Source of the DNA: Wolfiporia cocos
Lineage: Eukaryota; Basidiomycota; Agaricomycetes; Polyporales; Phaeolaceae
Reading direction: 5' to 3'
NCBI GenBank assembly: GCA_029448655.1
Contig: JACCLO010000003.1
Span: 1,488,001-1,552,000 of the forward strand
DNA length: 64,000 bases
Shown piece by piece: positions 23,416 through 33,760 of this stretch; position 1 is the first letter of the stretch; each line of letters starts with the position of its first letter. The notes below the pieces were generated by a model. It was not told the DNA's origin. It worked only from the letters and a program-made list of their open reading frames with translations, and did not search any database. A program made the translations under genes and the position numbers.

Positions 23416-23964
23416 TGACACAAACTTACACGTTTGTGGGACTCTGTACTACAGAGGAATCCTAACGTGCCCTACAGGGCGGTGCGCAACCGCAACAGCG
23501 GTGAACTTGTCGGCTGTACCCTAAAGAGGGACCCCTAGAGTCGACATGTTGAGGCGCGCACAGTCAAGCAAGACGAGCTGGGCCCCCGGCCAGAGAGCGC
23601 ACACAAAGAGGTGAGAGTAAGGGGCTATGCCCAGTTGTCGAGAATCTTAGGAATGGGGAGTAAGCCCACATTCCGTCGTAATATATACATGCGCGATGGA
23701 GCTACTAGTACTGCCCTAAAGAGAAGGCCTGTGCGCCGTATCTACTGGGTCATGTGCTAAGTGACGCATCATGTAACTACTGTGACCATAGTGTGAGTAC
23801 TGGAGGCGCGCGCTACCCTACAGCGCTAACCTAACGACCAGGTGACCTGCAATAACTGGGAGGCGCTGGAGGTGGCTACAGCGCAGAGGCGCGGCGTACG
23901 CCTAGCGCCGCGCGTGCGTCCTATAGCGAGGGAGTACAAACCTGCATAGCGAAAGTTTGTGACA
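23416..23964 (-). mobile_element. Solo LTR, third gypsy family, in element A pol
   Basis: 549 bp with TG...CA ends, flanked by duplication GATGG (23411-23415, 23965-23969). Homologous in reverse to 44600-45149 and 52162-52709. The LTR sense strand, judged from the TATA box seen in those copies, is opposite to the host pol. It splits the chromodomain coding sequence. Confidence 0.9.
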
Positions 23965-24133
23965 GATGGCGAGGGAAGAAGCACCAGTACTTCGTCAAGT
24001 GGAAAGGCTATGCCACGGCCGACAACTCATGGGAAGACGAGGTGAACTTGGAGCATTCCAAGGAGCTGATAAAAGGCTACCACAGGACGAGAGTCAGGAC
24101 AACCCCGACACTCGAAAGTAGGACAGTAATAGT

Positions 24134-25195
24134 ATGTCGACGACTCGCCACCAACTTCCCCGCCGTACCGCGACCCCCGGCGATACAGATCGTCGAGAAG
24201 GCCGACCGCGAGGTACGCCACCAAGAAGGTACTCCCCCCAGCATCTGCAGATTAGACACGCCCTCCTCTGGTACAGGGCCGAGGGACCTTTTGCTGGCCG
24301 AGCCGATGGCTGGTCGGCCCTCTTCGACATCGCGCAGGACCTCACCCACGTATACAGCTCGTACCAGAACATCACCGAGGACCTCGTCCGAATGGAGGGG
24401 CAGATCAGAGCGCAGAGGGAGGGACTCGAGCTACTCACCGACAGACTTATCGACTGATTGGCCGCCACCACGACGGCCCGACTACGACACGTGCTCAACG
24501 ACTTCGAGGATCGCAAGCACGTTGCTCCCAATCGACCCGAATACACACCGCGACCCGCCCGCTTTTTCACCCCCGACGAACGACGCCGAGTTGCAAGGCC
24601 GTTTGATTTTATGGAGGGCGATAGAGTATTATTTCGGTTGCCTACCGAGACTCAGAGGGCCCGCCGAACAGGAGTTAGAGACCCGACGCCACGTATTTCT
24701 GGTATGGGAGGCAACGGGAGACGTGAACCACCTGCACGCCCGACGAGCCCTAGGGCTACCCCAGCGCGACAGCGAAGAGCGAATAGCACACCGCCTATTC
24801 GATGATCTCCTTCAGTGCAGAGTATTACCCGCGAGGAGTTTGAGCGAGGTGCGAGGGAGCACGAACGAGACACCGCCTCCCTACCAACGTGGGCCGCACG
24901 AAACCTCCACCGAGCCGCACACCACTGGAGGTACCAGCATAACGAATACCTCCGCGATATCCCTTCCCTACGGGTACCAGCGAGGCCCTCACCTGAACAG
25001 CCGTGCCGACAATGTGGTTCCGCTAACCACTGGATCCTCGACTGCCCCGATTATATTTGCAGAACTTGTGGGCTCAATCAACCAGGTCATCGACAGAATG
25101 AATGCCGCCAACACTTCGTATGGCGAACTCCTACGACCCCGTCCCTCAGCGGGAACCGCGACATTTACAACGAGCAGGACGCCGAGGCACTCTGA
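24134..25195 (+). pseudogene. ORF3 of element A: overlapping zinc-knuckle protein, two stops
   Basis: Same length (1062 nt) and start (MST) as the intact copies in C and E, in the -1 frame of pol. Broken by TGA at 24455-24457 and TGA at 24803-24805; C has CGA at both places, so CpG C-to-T changes explain both. Conserved parts remain readable: the helical N-terminal domain (LQIRHALLWYRAEGPF to LNDFED-like) and the C-terminal CX2CX4HX4C plus CX2CX6HX4C knuckles (about 25006-25110). See the element C copy for the full description. Confidence 0.75.
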
Positions 25196-25237
25196 AGAGG
25201 GGAACTTGGAAAATTCGTCGAGGCCGACGAATGCTTA

Positions 25238-25249
25238 GGGAGGGGCTGA
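25238..25249 (+). other. Polypurine tract of element A
   Basis: GGGAGGGGCTGA directly abuts the 3' LTR. It is the expected plus-strand primer site; elements C and E carry the same sequence. Confidence 0.75.
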
Positions 25250-25957
25250 TGTTACGGTTATTTTGATTTTTCGAATATCGGCAGAACTCACCACTGGGCG
25301 AATACGATACAGGGACTTGTTGCGCAACCAACTCCCCTGGCTACTCGTGACTCTACTGGGCGCATCCCCAGTTGTACTAGTCTATAGGGCGCGTTTCACC
25401 TTTGGCAGATCCAACTCTGCCACCGTTTCATGTTCATCGTTTATTAGCTGATAGATGGCGTTCAACCGCCATCATTCCTATCTATCGTCACAGGGATATC
25501 ACTACATACCTATCAAACGTTTGATACTATAGCGTAGATAGTATCGGTGACATCTGGGACGGACTTGACCCCTGAAACCCAACGTAGTATATAAACTAAT
25601 GTACCTACTGTCGAGGCTCTTCAGCTCGACCTTGTTGTACAAACAAGAAGTCTTATACTCGCTCTCAAACGTAGGAAACTACGCTCAGTATTTCTCACTC
25701 GAGCAACCGAACGACTAAGTCCTCGAAGTGCACACTGACTTCTCGGACTTAGGCGAGTCTTATATTCTATTCGACTCGCACCTGAACAGATTATATCCTC
25801 TAACGCGTATTGGATATTAACCGATCTCCTAAGAACTTCACTTAGGACCCGAAGGCATCTAACGAGTATTTGCCTTGCATACGGCGACGTGCCTACGTGC
25901 AGAAGAACGATCTATATTCGCGATTCGAATATACGGACGGGTATTCGACCCGTAACA
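25250..25957 (+). repeat. 3' LTR of element A
   Basis: 708 bp, TGTTACGG to CCGTAACA, followed by the duplication CTCTC and the rest of the CT microsatellite. Confidence 0.93.
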
Positions 25958-25962
25958 CTCTC

Positions 25963-26939
25963 TCTCTCGAGCTATCACGTGTTTTGTACACCAATCCTGA
26001 CAGTATGTCGGACGTGTCTGTAACATGGCTCCCATCCATTTTTCTCCACTACTTCACATGGACTCATAGTCACAGGACTGTTATGGTAGTCATTTTTCCT
26101 TATCAAGTTACATGATCACTTGCTTCTCTCAATCACATATCACTACTTTTCTTCTGTCGTATTTCGGTCGGCTCTCAAAACTGTGTCATCTGTAACATAT
26201 AACAGCAGCCACATGAAGTGCACAATCCATCTCTCTCCTTGCATTTTCTGTGTGACACTGTCCTCTGAGTCTTAGCGAGGCAACACCGAGCTCAACCACA
26301 GCCGATCAAGTCTTCGTGGTGAAAAGATCAGCAGCGAGGGAGTCAGAGCAGTGGATGGAGTCCAGCTGGTACTTACCAGTAAGTTGTTCCTCTCTCACTG
26401 GTAGGCTCATTTTCGCTCCGGTGATGTGCATATACTGATCCATATCGTCCCTAACATACAGGTACTTAATGTACCAGTCACTCCAGAATGTGCTGGCATC
26501 ATTTGGCAACCTCAAATCATTTACATCTGTGGGTTCTCATGACAAGGTACGTTTTCTGTCTGCTTTTCCTACTGAGTATGTTGAACCTTGGCCTGCACCG
26601 ATGTGGAGATCACCGCCATGTGACCACCTCAGCAAACTGCCTCATCAAGACGTGCGCTGACTGACATACATGTAAGTGTCTATCCCCACACCCATGTGTA
26701 TGCTGTTGCTCACGCAACGCACCAGCATGCACAGATCCTTCCACTATCTGTGCCGATTTGTGGTGTGAGCAGTGCATGTTGACGTTGATGCTCGAGGCTA
26801 CTGACTGATGCTCTCTGGTAGATCTTTTGTGACCCCTTCTGTTGCTTACTTTTACTACGGACATTGTTATACTCATACATATATTCAATTTTCATTGGCA
26901 CTACATTGAATGAACATGATATAGTACAAACTTGCCTCG
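25963..26939. other. Intergenic DNA, nothing recognised
   Basis: No supported gene, RNA or repeat. Its start contains CGAGCTATCACGTGT, also present near 3629 in the sequence upstream of the proline-rich pseudogene. Confidence 0.45.
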
Positions 26940-27440
26940 GGTGCTCCTAGGCCTGGCGACCGCTATTGTGTGGTCCTCACAATAGTGAAGGCCCTCAGGT
27001 GAGGTCCTTGCAATAGCATGGGCCCTCAGGTGAGGTCCTCGCAATAGCATGGGCCTCAGGTGAGGTCCTTGCAGGAACCTGTCCCCTGGGTGCTTGCTAT
27101 TGTGAGGACCTGCTACTATAAGGGGGTTATACATGAGTATACCGGTCCGGCTACAGTTACAGGACCTGCTAGGTATATCTATGTAGATACGACATCAGCA
27201 AAATGTGAGACCATAGATCTACTCATATCTATGTAGATATACCTAGCAGGTCCTGTAAATGTAGGCGGACCGGTATGGTCATGTATAGCCCCCTTATGGT
27301 AGCAGGTCCGTGCAATACCAAGCGCCCAAGGGACGGGTTCTTGCAAGGACGTGGTGCCCAGGCCCATGCTGTTGCAAGGACTTCACCTGAGGCCCTTGCT
27401 ATTGTGAGGACCATACAATAAAAGTCACCTGGGCAATGGC
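26940..27440. repeat. Foldback (imperfect inverted repeat) element
   Basis: Arms meet around a loop of about 34 nt (27193-27226). The closest part is TATCTATGTAGATA plus TACCTAGCAGGTCCTGTAA on the right, mirrored on the left. Outer arms contain several direct copies of a CAGGTGAGGTCCTTGCAATAG unit (about 26995-27080). It resembles a MITE or foldback element; no clear target duplication was found. Confidence 0.65.
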
Positions 27441-28382
27441 AGAGTGGGGACATTGCTTGAGGACACCGGTTCCAAAAATGCAGCTATTCAAATATATTGT
27501 AGTCACAGTATTCAGTTTTATTCGTAATACGTATATGTACAATCATATCAGTAGGGACAGCTACTGACCGAAGGAGCTATGGAATAACCACAGAAATGTA
27601 TTCAGTGACCTCCACTCCCGTCCGTGGCGTGCATGGTGGTGCGCTTATAGTATCAGCATGAGTGTACGCTGCGGGCACAGTGTGGATGCCATCTGCCACC
27701 GCCACGCACACATCCCATGTGTGGCGCTCACTGTCATCATACACAGTATGTCACCCATGAGTCACTACGAGCAGGAAGGAAGGGAAGGATCAAAGGGGGG
27801 ACACACATGAGCACGGTTATGACATCCGTTATGAACGACAGGTGGAGGAGGTCCATCCACCGGACAAGCACCGCATCCGCAACGGATGCAGGCTCTAAAA
27901 GTGCATAGACGGTGACATGAAGGTCTGTGGTTTTACCGTTGTGCTGCCTGCCATGGCTGAGAGAGCGAGGTGAGATAGGTATGCCAGGGAGAGGGAGGCA
28001 TGTGCAGTGAAGGTGCCGGTTGGAGTTAATGCGACGCACATCAGCGCAGGCCTGGCAAGCCGTGCTTAATGTTCAGTGGGAGGAGTGGGTAGGAAACGCA
28101 CCTTGTAAAACCGGCACATACATGCACGCATAGAGGGAGGGAATCAGCACACGAACAAGGACTGCCCACGAGCACGTGGTGGGGGGCATTATTTAGCGTT
28201 TGTGCCTGACGGACAAGCAGGTGGCAAATGCAGTAGGCAGGGTGCTCACCTCGTTGTGTTGCACCCTCAACGAGGGGAGCAGGACCAGAGAAACATTTAA
28301 GCCAGTAGCGACCAGGGCATGGCCGAGATCAGTCAGGAATTACATGGACGGTGCCAGTCAAGGAAGTAGAGACGGGTAGAGT
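27441..28382. other. Intergenic DNA, nothing recognised
   Basis: About 0.9 kb, purine-rich in the second half, with only short unsupported ORFs. Confidence 0.45.
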
Positions 28383-28590
28383 TTCAGTCAATTATCTTAA
28401 TCTGCCAACTGCCCTTCGCTTAAGAAATTGCAGTTGTGAGCTAGGTTTGCACGCAGATTAATCTGCTAACTGCGGCAGGTTAATCTACTGTGACAATAAA
28501 ATGGCACATCCCGGATTCGAACCAAGGACCTTAGCACAGATGAGAATAACAGCATCGCAGCGTAATTAGCCAACTGAGCTACGGTGCAAC
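28383..28590 (-). mobile_element. tRNA-derived SINE-like unit, copy 1
   Basis: On the minus strand, reading from about 28590: a pol III A box TAGCTCAGTTGG, a B box GGTTCGAATCC (about 28512-28522), then ATTTTATTGTCACAGTAGATTAA and a body ending at 28383. The tRNA-like head lacks a paired acceptor stem, so it is not a functional tRNA. It is inverted relative to copy 2 at 28878-29084. Confidence 0.7.
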
Positions 28591-28877
28591 TGATGTTGCC
28601 CCCATTTTAAGCAATATATAGAGTATTTTGTAAACTTCATTTTCGCAATTTAACATCTTCCATAACACAAATACAAATGAATCTGCCTCTAAAGACCTGT
28701 GATTCCAGTGTATTCAGCTTTACCATGGTGAGTTGCTCAAGGTCAAGCATGGTAAATCAAGCTACCACTATCATTGATTTCTGTGTGCTTGTTGGAGCAG
28801 TTGGTTGCCTTGATGATTTGCGAAAATTGTGTGTAAAATTTGCGTTATATATATTTTAATTGGTCAATGGTACCTGT

Positions 28878-29084
28878 TGCCACAATGGCTCAGTCGGCTA
28901 ATTATGCTGCGATGCTGTTATTCTCATCTGCGCTAAGGTCCTTGGTTCGAATCCGGGATGTACCATTTTATTGTCACAGTAGATTAATCTGCCGCAGTTA
29001 GCAGATTAATCTGCGTGCAAACCTAGCTCGCAACTGCGATTTCTTAAGCGAAGGGCAGTTGGCAGATTAAGATAATTGACTGAA
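28878..29084 (+). mobile_element. tRNA-derived SINE-like unit, copy 2
   Basis: Plus-strand copy with a TGGCTCAGTCGG A box and a perfect GGTTCGAATCC B box (about 28943-28953). The body is homologous to copy 1 to the outer end GATAATTGACTGAA. The two copies are head to head, about 290 bp apart. The pair could instead be TIRs of one 700-bp element. Confidence 0.7.
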
Positions 29085-29699
29085 GTCCCTCGAGATGGAG
29101 GAGGGAGAGCAGTGGGTGGGTTAGAAAGGGGTGGCTTGGGATGTCGAGAGGACACATATATTGAGGAAGAGAGAAGGTTGAGTACGTCGACAGTGAAAAG
29201 AGCCAGCTTTATTGACAAGATTTAAGAGCCGACTGAAAGTATGACAGATATGACGAAACGTGTTGCCCGATCAAGTAAGTGATTTACTAAATTGGATGAG
29301 AACTGCCTGTGTCATGAACATGACTACACTGTGCCCAGACATCACCTCATGGAAGCTATTCTGCCACATCGGTTGTGCTTAAGACCAACGGTGCTGCATG
29401 TGTGCTATTTCCACATTTACTATGTGCTGAACAGAGTTGCAGACTAGCATATGATGTGAGCTTGCAGCCAAAGTATGTAGACTGTCGGTGTGGTCCGTAT
29501 ACTGTTGGCATGAGGGATTTCTTGCAAGTATCGACGCCTCCTTTTCTTCAATGTATTTGGTTCTGATGATGGCTGTAACTGACCTGTAGTATATAACCCA
29601 CCACTCATGTAGCGAGAATAGATTCACATCGTTTTGTTTCGTGTGCTCTCTGTGGAGCTAAGCTAGGGCTATGATCATACACATAATTACATAAGTGGA
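29085..29699. other. Intergenic DNA, nothing recognised
   Basis: No supported gene or repeat; short ORFs only. Confidence 0.45.
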
Positions 29700-29955
29700 A
29701 GTGTGTCTTGAATCCTATCCTTGTTAATCCTGCCATTGATATTTCTGTCCTTGTTGATCCTTCCAATACTATTTCCGTCCTCTTTGATCCTGCAATGGAT
29801 ACCCCGGTCCTCATAAATCATTCACTGTCTGTGTTGTTCTTGCATGGTACGCAGAGTACCCCGTGCGTAATATCTGCTCATATATATGTATATCTACTGA
29901 ACTGGTATTTACAGTAGTTAACGGACTATATATGAGACCTCGCATTTTGCCGATG
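29700..29955 (-). repeat. Dispersed repeat copy 2, with ~30-bp tandem units
   Basis: Inverted homologue of 3166-3410: about four tandem units (AGGATCAACAAGGAC-type on the minus strand) at 29710-29815, then the shared flank ending TTTTGCCGATGGA. An extra stretch at about 29815-29860 is absent from copy 1. Confidence 0.6.
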
Positions 29956-30470
29956 GAGTAGATCTACGGTCTCGCACTTTGCTGATGTCTTGGCAGAGGT
30001 TGGATGCTTTATACAGCTTATGACAGATCTCGATCTAACGTATAACCCTATTAGTTGTAGTGCACAGCTTGTACTATCGCACTTTATGTACGTGCTATTG
30101 ATAGTAATAGGTAAGATTTGAAAGAGTGCCAAGATAGTGGTTTGTATGGTATCCTACTTATAGGGTTCCCGGCACTTCGCATCTATGCCATTGCGAGACA
30201 AAATAGGTTTTGGGCATTGCTGGTCCTACTGACGGGTCTTGTGCCTGCTGCAACGAATGCTGTGAGCCTCTATCTCTGTGCACTACTACTCAGGTGATCC
30301 AATGATCAGTATTTGTATGCCTTCGAAGGTCATCCATATGTAGCAATGGTTTCTGGTGTACCCATATGCAATCTATCACACCTGTCAGCGACGGTAGGTG
30401 ACGGTACCGGTGAAACGGCTTGTACCAATCCCTATTGATTCAGGTCAGCCGGCTGTTGGCCCACGATTTA
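29956..30470. other. Intergenic DNA, nothing recognised
   Basis: About 0.5 kb without a supported feature. Confidence 0.45.
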
Positions 30471-30479
30471 ACCATTAGG

Positions 30480-30688
30480 CCTACCGTCAGGTGGGCCCAC
30501 AACCAGATGGTAGTGACAGTTGTGGGTGCCCACAACCAGATGGTAGTGACAGTTGTGGGTCGGCCCACCATTGCTGCAACCTGACAGTAATGACAGTTGA
30601 AGGTTGGCCCACAACTGCCATGACTTGATGGTTATGATGGTTGTGGATCGGCCCATGACTGCTGCGACTTGGGTTATGATGGTTGCAG
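30480..30688. repeat. Imperfect tandem repeat at the left edge of element C
   Basis: Repeated GTCGGCCCAC(A/C)ACTG and TGACAGTTGTGGGT units with internal inverted symmetry. The same repeat continues at 49705-49844 on the other side of element C, showing that C is inserted in this array. Confidence 0.75.
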
Positions 30689-30971
30689 TGTTACGGGTCG
30701 AATACCCGCTCGTATATTCGGGTCGCGAATATAGATCGTTCTTCTGCACGTAGGCTCTTTGCCGTATGTAAGGCAAATACTCGTTAGATGCCTTCGGGTC
30801 CTAAGTGAAGTCCTTAGGAGATCGGTTAATATCCAATACGCGTTAGAGGATATAATCTTGTTCAAGTGCGAGTCAAATAGAATATAAGACTCGCCTAAGT
30901 CCGAGAAGTCAGTGTGCACTTCGAGGACTTAGTCGTTCGATTGCTCGAGTGAAAAATACTGAGCGTAGTTT
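30689..30971 (-). repeat. 3' LTR of element C, outer part
   Basis: First 283 bp (in plus coordinates) of the LTR, cut by element B at the duplicated AGTTT. It continues at 40975-41405. Confidence 0.93.
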
Positions 30972-31671
30972 TGTCACAGATTTGGGACATGCCACTATTT
31001 TTCCCGTATTTTTACCTATTTATCTGGTATTTCTACGACCTTGTAGACATTTACGCTGCTAAGCGCCCGTCTAGCACGTACACGCAACCAAACAACACGT
31101 ACACAACGCGGTATACGTCCACTTGTCATAACAACACGTACATAACACGCTTGTACGCGTCAATGACTCAGCGGACTAACCTCCGGTGTCACGCGCTTTA
31201 CTCATATCCCGATACCGGGCTATGTCAGTACGATTGGATAAGCGGCCCGCTCGTTATCACATGCCAATGCCCTTATGATTACTCATATCCCGATGCCGGT
31301 ATATAAGAATCACATGCATGGCTTACTAACGTAGCTACAGCCACTTCCACAACATGGACCTACGGTCCAAACAAACGATCTTACTGGTGCGGCCATTACC
31401 GGCGCACATGGTCTATTGTAGTTTACGACTTAACCATATTAGTTATGTCTGCGCACAGACCACCTTCATGTTTGGCTCCCTTACCGGTAACCAAACAAAG
31501 CATGTATATAAGTAGGGCTATCACTGCGGATAAGCCTTAGATTTGTTCTCTGCATTCGCACAGTTACATATCATCTCTGCTTGCGCCCACTAGCCTCCTC
31601 ACCAACCTCCAGCAACTCCTTCAAGTCGCTTATTAGGTTATAGTGTGAGTCCCACAGTCTAGTCTGTGTCA
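30972..31671 (+). repeat. 5' LTR of element B
   Basis: 700 bp, TGTCACAG to CTGTGTCA. A 111-aa ORF in it is repeated unchanged in the 3' LTR and is not a gene. Confidence 0.95.
31505..31549 (+). promoter_or_regulatory. Element B LTR promoter: TATA box and predicted mRNA start
   Basis: TATATAAG at 31505-31512; AGATTTGTTCT at 31539-31549 lies about 34 nt downstream and is the exact complement of the PBS at 31674-31684. This places the likely mRNA 5' end at about 31539. Confidence 0.65.
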
Positions 31672-31673
31672 TA

Positions 31674-31684
31674 AGAACAAATCT
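31674..31684 (+). other. Self-complementary primer binding site of element B
   Basis: AGAACAAATCT, two bases inside the 5' LTR, is complementary over 11 nt to 31539-31549. The 11-mer differs from that of A, C and D but the geometry is the same, which supports self-priming rather than a tRNA primer. Confidence 0.7.
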
Positions 31685-32692
31685 CCCCCCTACCCCCGCC
31701 CTTGCGCTTGCGCTTGGGTCTGGGTTTCTATCCTACAGGGGCTATTACTTGTTGCTGCGCACATCCCTTTCTGCCTGACAAGGCGATTGGGGTGATAGTT
31801 GAGATCTGGGGGATACATCGCCATCCTCGGCAGAGGATTGGCAACCAGGGAAGCCACACCGCCTTTTTAGGCAGGAGGCCTACCTAACCCGGACTCCAGG
31901 GTCAAGGAGACATGGTCCTCGCTGACAAGCTTGGACTATGCGCGGTTAAGACCCGCCTGTGGAGAAAAGGGGACGGTCTGCCTGTGTGCGCCCAACCCCC
32001 TGTCATGGCAAGCGTTGTTCAGCGCCCCATCACTATCCATAGGGTCGTCATCATGACGGCATGGGAATTTTCCAAAGCCGCCTCCCAGGCGTAAGGGACC
32101 TGCTTTGAACCCGTTATGGGAAAAGCAGTGAGGGGGGTGACGTAAAAAATCACCCTGCCATAGGTCACTCGCGGTAGCCAATAGCATAAGTCCTCCGGGC
32201 AGCTCGGCGTGCGAGCATGGGTCAAACGGATTTGGGGCCCCATTGGAAGAGAAGCGCGTGGCCCACTCCCTCGGGATGTGGAGCGCTGCTGTCTCGCGAT
32301 CCTAGATCGACAATGGTTTTTTAGCCCTGATGTGACACCCATGTGGCTACAGACGGCAACCTCATTGTTGAAGCATGGACAGGCTAAGGGATATAAAATC
32401 CCAGCCACTTTCCGGCATCGTCCCTCCGGGGCGGTGTCGTGTATCCGATTCCCAATCATCTGACCCAGGAACCGGCCTGGCAGTCAGCAACTCTACCCCT
32501 GGAGTCGGCGCCTCTGACCGTTAGGGTCATGCGAATATCCGCGCCGTCTCGGCACAGGGTTTGCGCGCAACATAAGAGTAATTATGCCCCGTAGTACACC
32601 TTCTTTGCTCCTGAAAAGGAGTCCACTACCCTACCTTACATAATCCCTTCTATTCCTGTTCTTGGACGTATCACTGGGAAACTTCGTTTCTC
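31685..32692 (+). other. Long leader of element B before the first ORF
   Basis: About 1 kb between PBS and ORF0 with no convincing coding sequence. It contains many short G/C-rich stem-like stretches and several upstream ATGs, as expected of a structured 5' UTR or packaging region. Function is inferred from position only. Confidence 0.5.
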
Positions 32693-33616
32693 ATGAAGGC
32701 TGCACTTTCTAGAATCATGCCCCGCGTTACCCGTCGCACACGTGGCTCCTCCACTGCCCCCTACGTCAAACCGGCAAAGCGGTCCCTTCTCAGCCGCATC
32801 GACACCGCCGACATTCCCCGGGCAGAGGACGTCACATACACTCTTCCTGTAAAGGAAGATTACACTGGGAAACTCCATCTTTGGGAGATTCCCGTCCACA
32901 TGCCAAAGCATATCGCTGAGGCTGGGAAACCCGCTCCTCGACCTCCCAAGCCAGTTCCACTTGCCAAGCGCATCTGGACAGAGGAAGAGAAGCTAGCGCA
33001 ATCCATTACCGCCATGGAGAACCTCATCGAACTCCGCGAACTCAACAAGCTCAAGCTCGCCCGCGATAAGCTGAATAAGCGAATCGCCGCCAAACAAGCC
33101 GCCAAGGAAGCCAAGCAAGCAGCTTCTTCACTGGCCCTCCGTCTCTCCAGCCCGGCGGCCGGACCATCCGTTCCGGTCAACCACAAAATTCTCGACCCTT
33201 CCCTCGTCTTCGGGAAGAAGAAGCCTCTCCAAGCATGCGACCAAGTTATTCCCATGCTAGAAGGCACTCTCACTCGTCTCACTCCTCTCGCCAACCACCC
33301 CCCTAATTACCCAGGCTTCCATATGGAAAACGACATGCGTTTCCATACTATGGTAGTAGAATTGGAGGATCTGGTGGATAACGTAAAGGATAGAGCGAGA
33401 CGGGGGAGGATCACCAATAGAGACTGGAGAATTATGAAAAAGTATTGCAAACAGCTCGGCAATATTTCCTTTTTGGATTGGCGTACGGACTTAGCTCGTA
33501 TCGTAGCAGAATGCGTAGCGCTACAAATTACTTTTGCCTTCGGTGTAACACCACCTGACAAGGTGGCAGGGCCCTCAACTACTTCGGTAGAAGAGGATAT
33601 ACTCGCGATTGTATAG
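32693..33616 (+). CDS. ORF0 of element B, unknown basic protein with coiled coil
   Basis: 307 aa, or about 299 if the second ATG (32717, MPRVTRRTRGSS) is used. I do not recognise the family. It is rich in Lys/Arg and Pro at the N-terminus. A strongly helical, probably coiled-coil Lys/Ala/Leu-rich stretch lies at about residues 98-145 (EEEKLAQSITAMENL, LNKRIAAKQAAKEAKQ). A compact C-terminal region contains MRFHTMVVELEDL and RDWRIMKKYCKQL. There is no zinc knuckle or enzyme motif. It is 144 nt upstream of gag and in frame 2, the same frame as gag, separated by a stop. Ty3/gypsy elements usually have only gag and pol; an extra first ORF is unusual. An RNA- or Gag-binding role is speculation. 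Confidence 0.7.
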   Translation: MKAALSRIMPRVTRRTRGSSTAPYVKPAKRSLLSRIDTADIPRAEDVTYTLPVKEDYTGKLHLWEIPVHMPKHIAEAGKPAPRPPKPVPLAKRIWTEEEKLAQSITAMENLIELRELNKLKLARDKLNKRIAAKQAAKEAKQAASSLALRLSSPAAGPSVPVNHKILDPSLVFGKKKPLQACDQVIPMLEGTLTRLTPLANHPPNYPGFHMENDMRFHTMVVELEDLVDNVKDRARRGRITNRDWRIMKKYCKQLGNISFLDWRTDLARIVAECVALQITFAFGVTPPDKVAGPSTTSVEEDILAIV

Positions 33617-33760
33617 TAGAAATACTATCATCTTTTAACTCTGAAATAGAGTGCGAGTGTGATCTATAACGAAAGTCGCAGCTTTCAAAACCAATCCCTT
33701 CTTAAGAATCTAAGACAATGAGTAACCGGAAACTAACATTCGTCACAAACAGTATTCACA

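Larger units (their letters stand above)
21886..25238 (+). pseudogene. Pol of element A, second part: RNase H, integrase, chromodomain, extension
   Basis: Continues Pol after the KDZ insertion (TYWRSTQRLNRRQARWH). A TAA at 22078-22080 replaces GAA of element C. Integrase follows: HHCC-type zinc-binding region (about 22320-22440, ending CAICQQMK), first catalytic Asp in SVDFVTDLP, second in ISDRGPQF, Glu in DGQTERMNQ, and a GPF/Y module (REGPFTI, HPVFHAALLKPF). A solo LTR at 23416-23964 splits the chromodomain (YEVEAILADRW before, HQYFVKWKGYATADNSWE after). Downstream a Ser/Thr/Pro/Arg-rich extension stays open to the stop at 25236-25238, overlapping ORF3 in the other frame. Part of this extension (about 24606-24840) is conserved with element D. 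Confidence 0.87.
5564..25957 (+). mobile_element. Gypsy element A (Ty3/gypsy, chromodomain, internal dUTPase)
   Basis: Two 708-bp LTRs begin TGTTACGG and end CCGTAACA. The element is flanked by a 5-bp duplication CTCTC (5559-5563, 25958-25962) inside a CT microsatellite. Order: LTR, PBS, gag, pol (protease, dUTPase, RT, RNase H, integrase, chromodomain), ORF3, PPT, LTR. Two later insertions break it: a KDZ transposon at 10516-21885 and a solo LTR at 23416-23964. Without them it is about 8.46 kb. The LTRs differ at only a handful of places (for example near 5667/25351, 5774/25460 and 6117), so insertion is fairly recent, yet gag, pol and ORF3 all carry stops. It is defective but could be mobilised by intact relatives. 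Confidence 0.93.

Noticed and set aside
23416..23964. MITE interpretation of the three ~550-bp insertions
   Set aside because: TG...CA ends, 5-bp duplications and a TATA box fit solo LTRs better.
28503..28590. Functional tRNA gene on the minus strand (also 28878-28964 on plus)
   Set aside because: A and B boxes are good but the acceptor stems do not pair and both copies continue into a shared non-tRNA body, so they are SINE-like.
30971..31306. 111-aa ORF at the start of the element B LTR (and 40253-40609)
   Set aside because: Lies in the LTR upstream of the promoter and is simply duplicated with it; no protein features.
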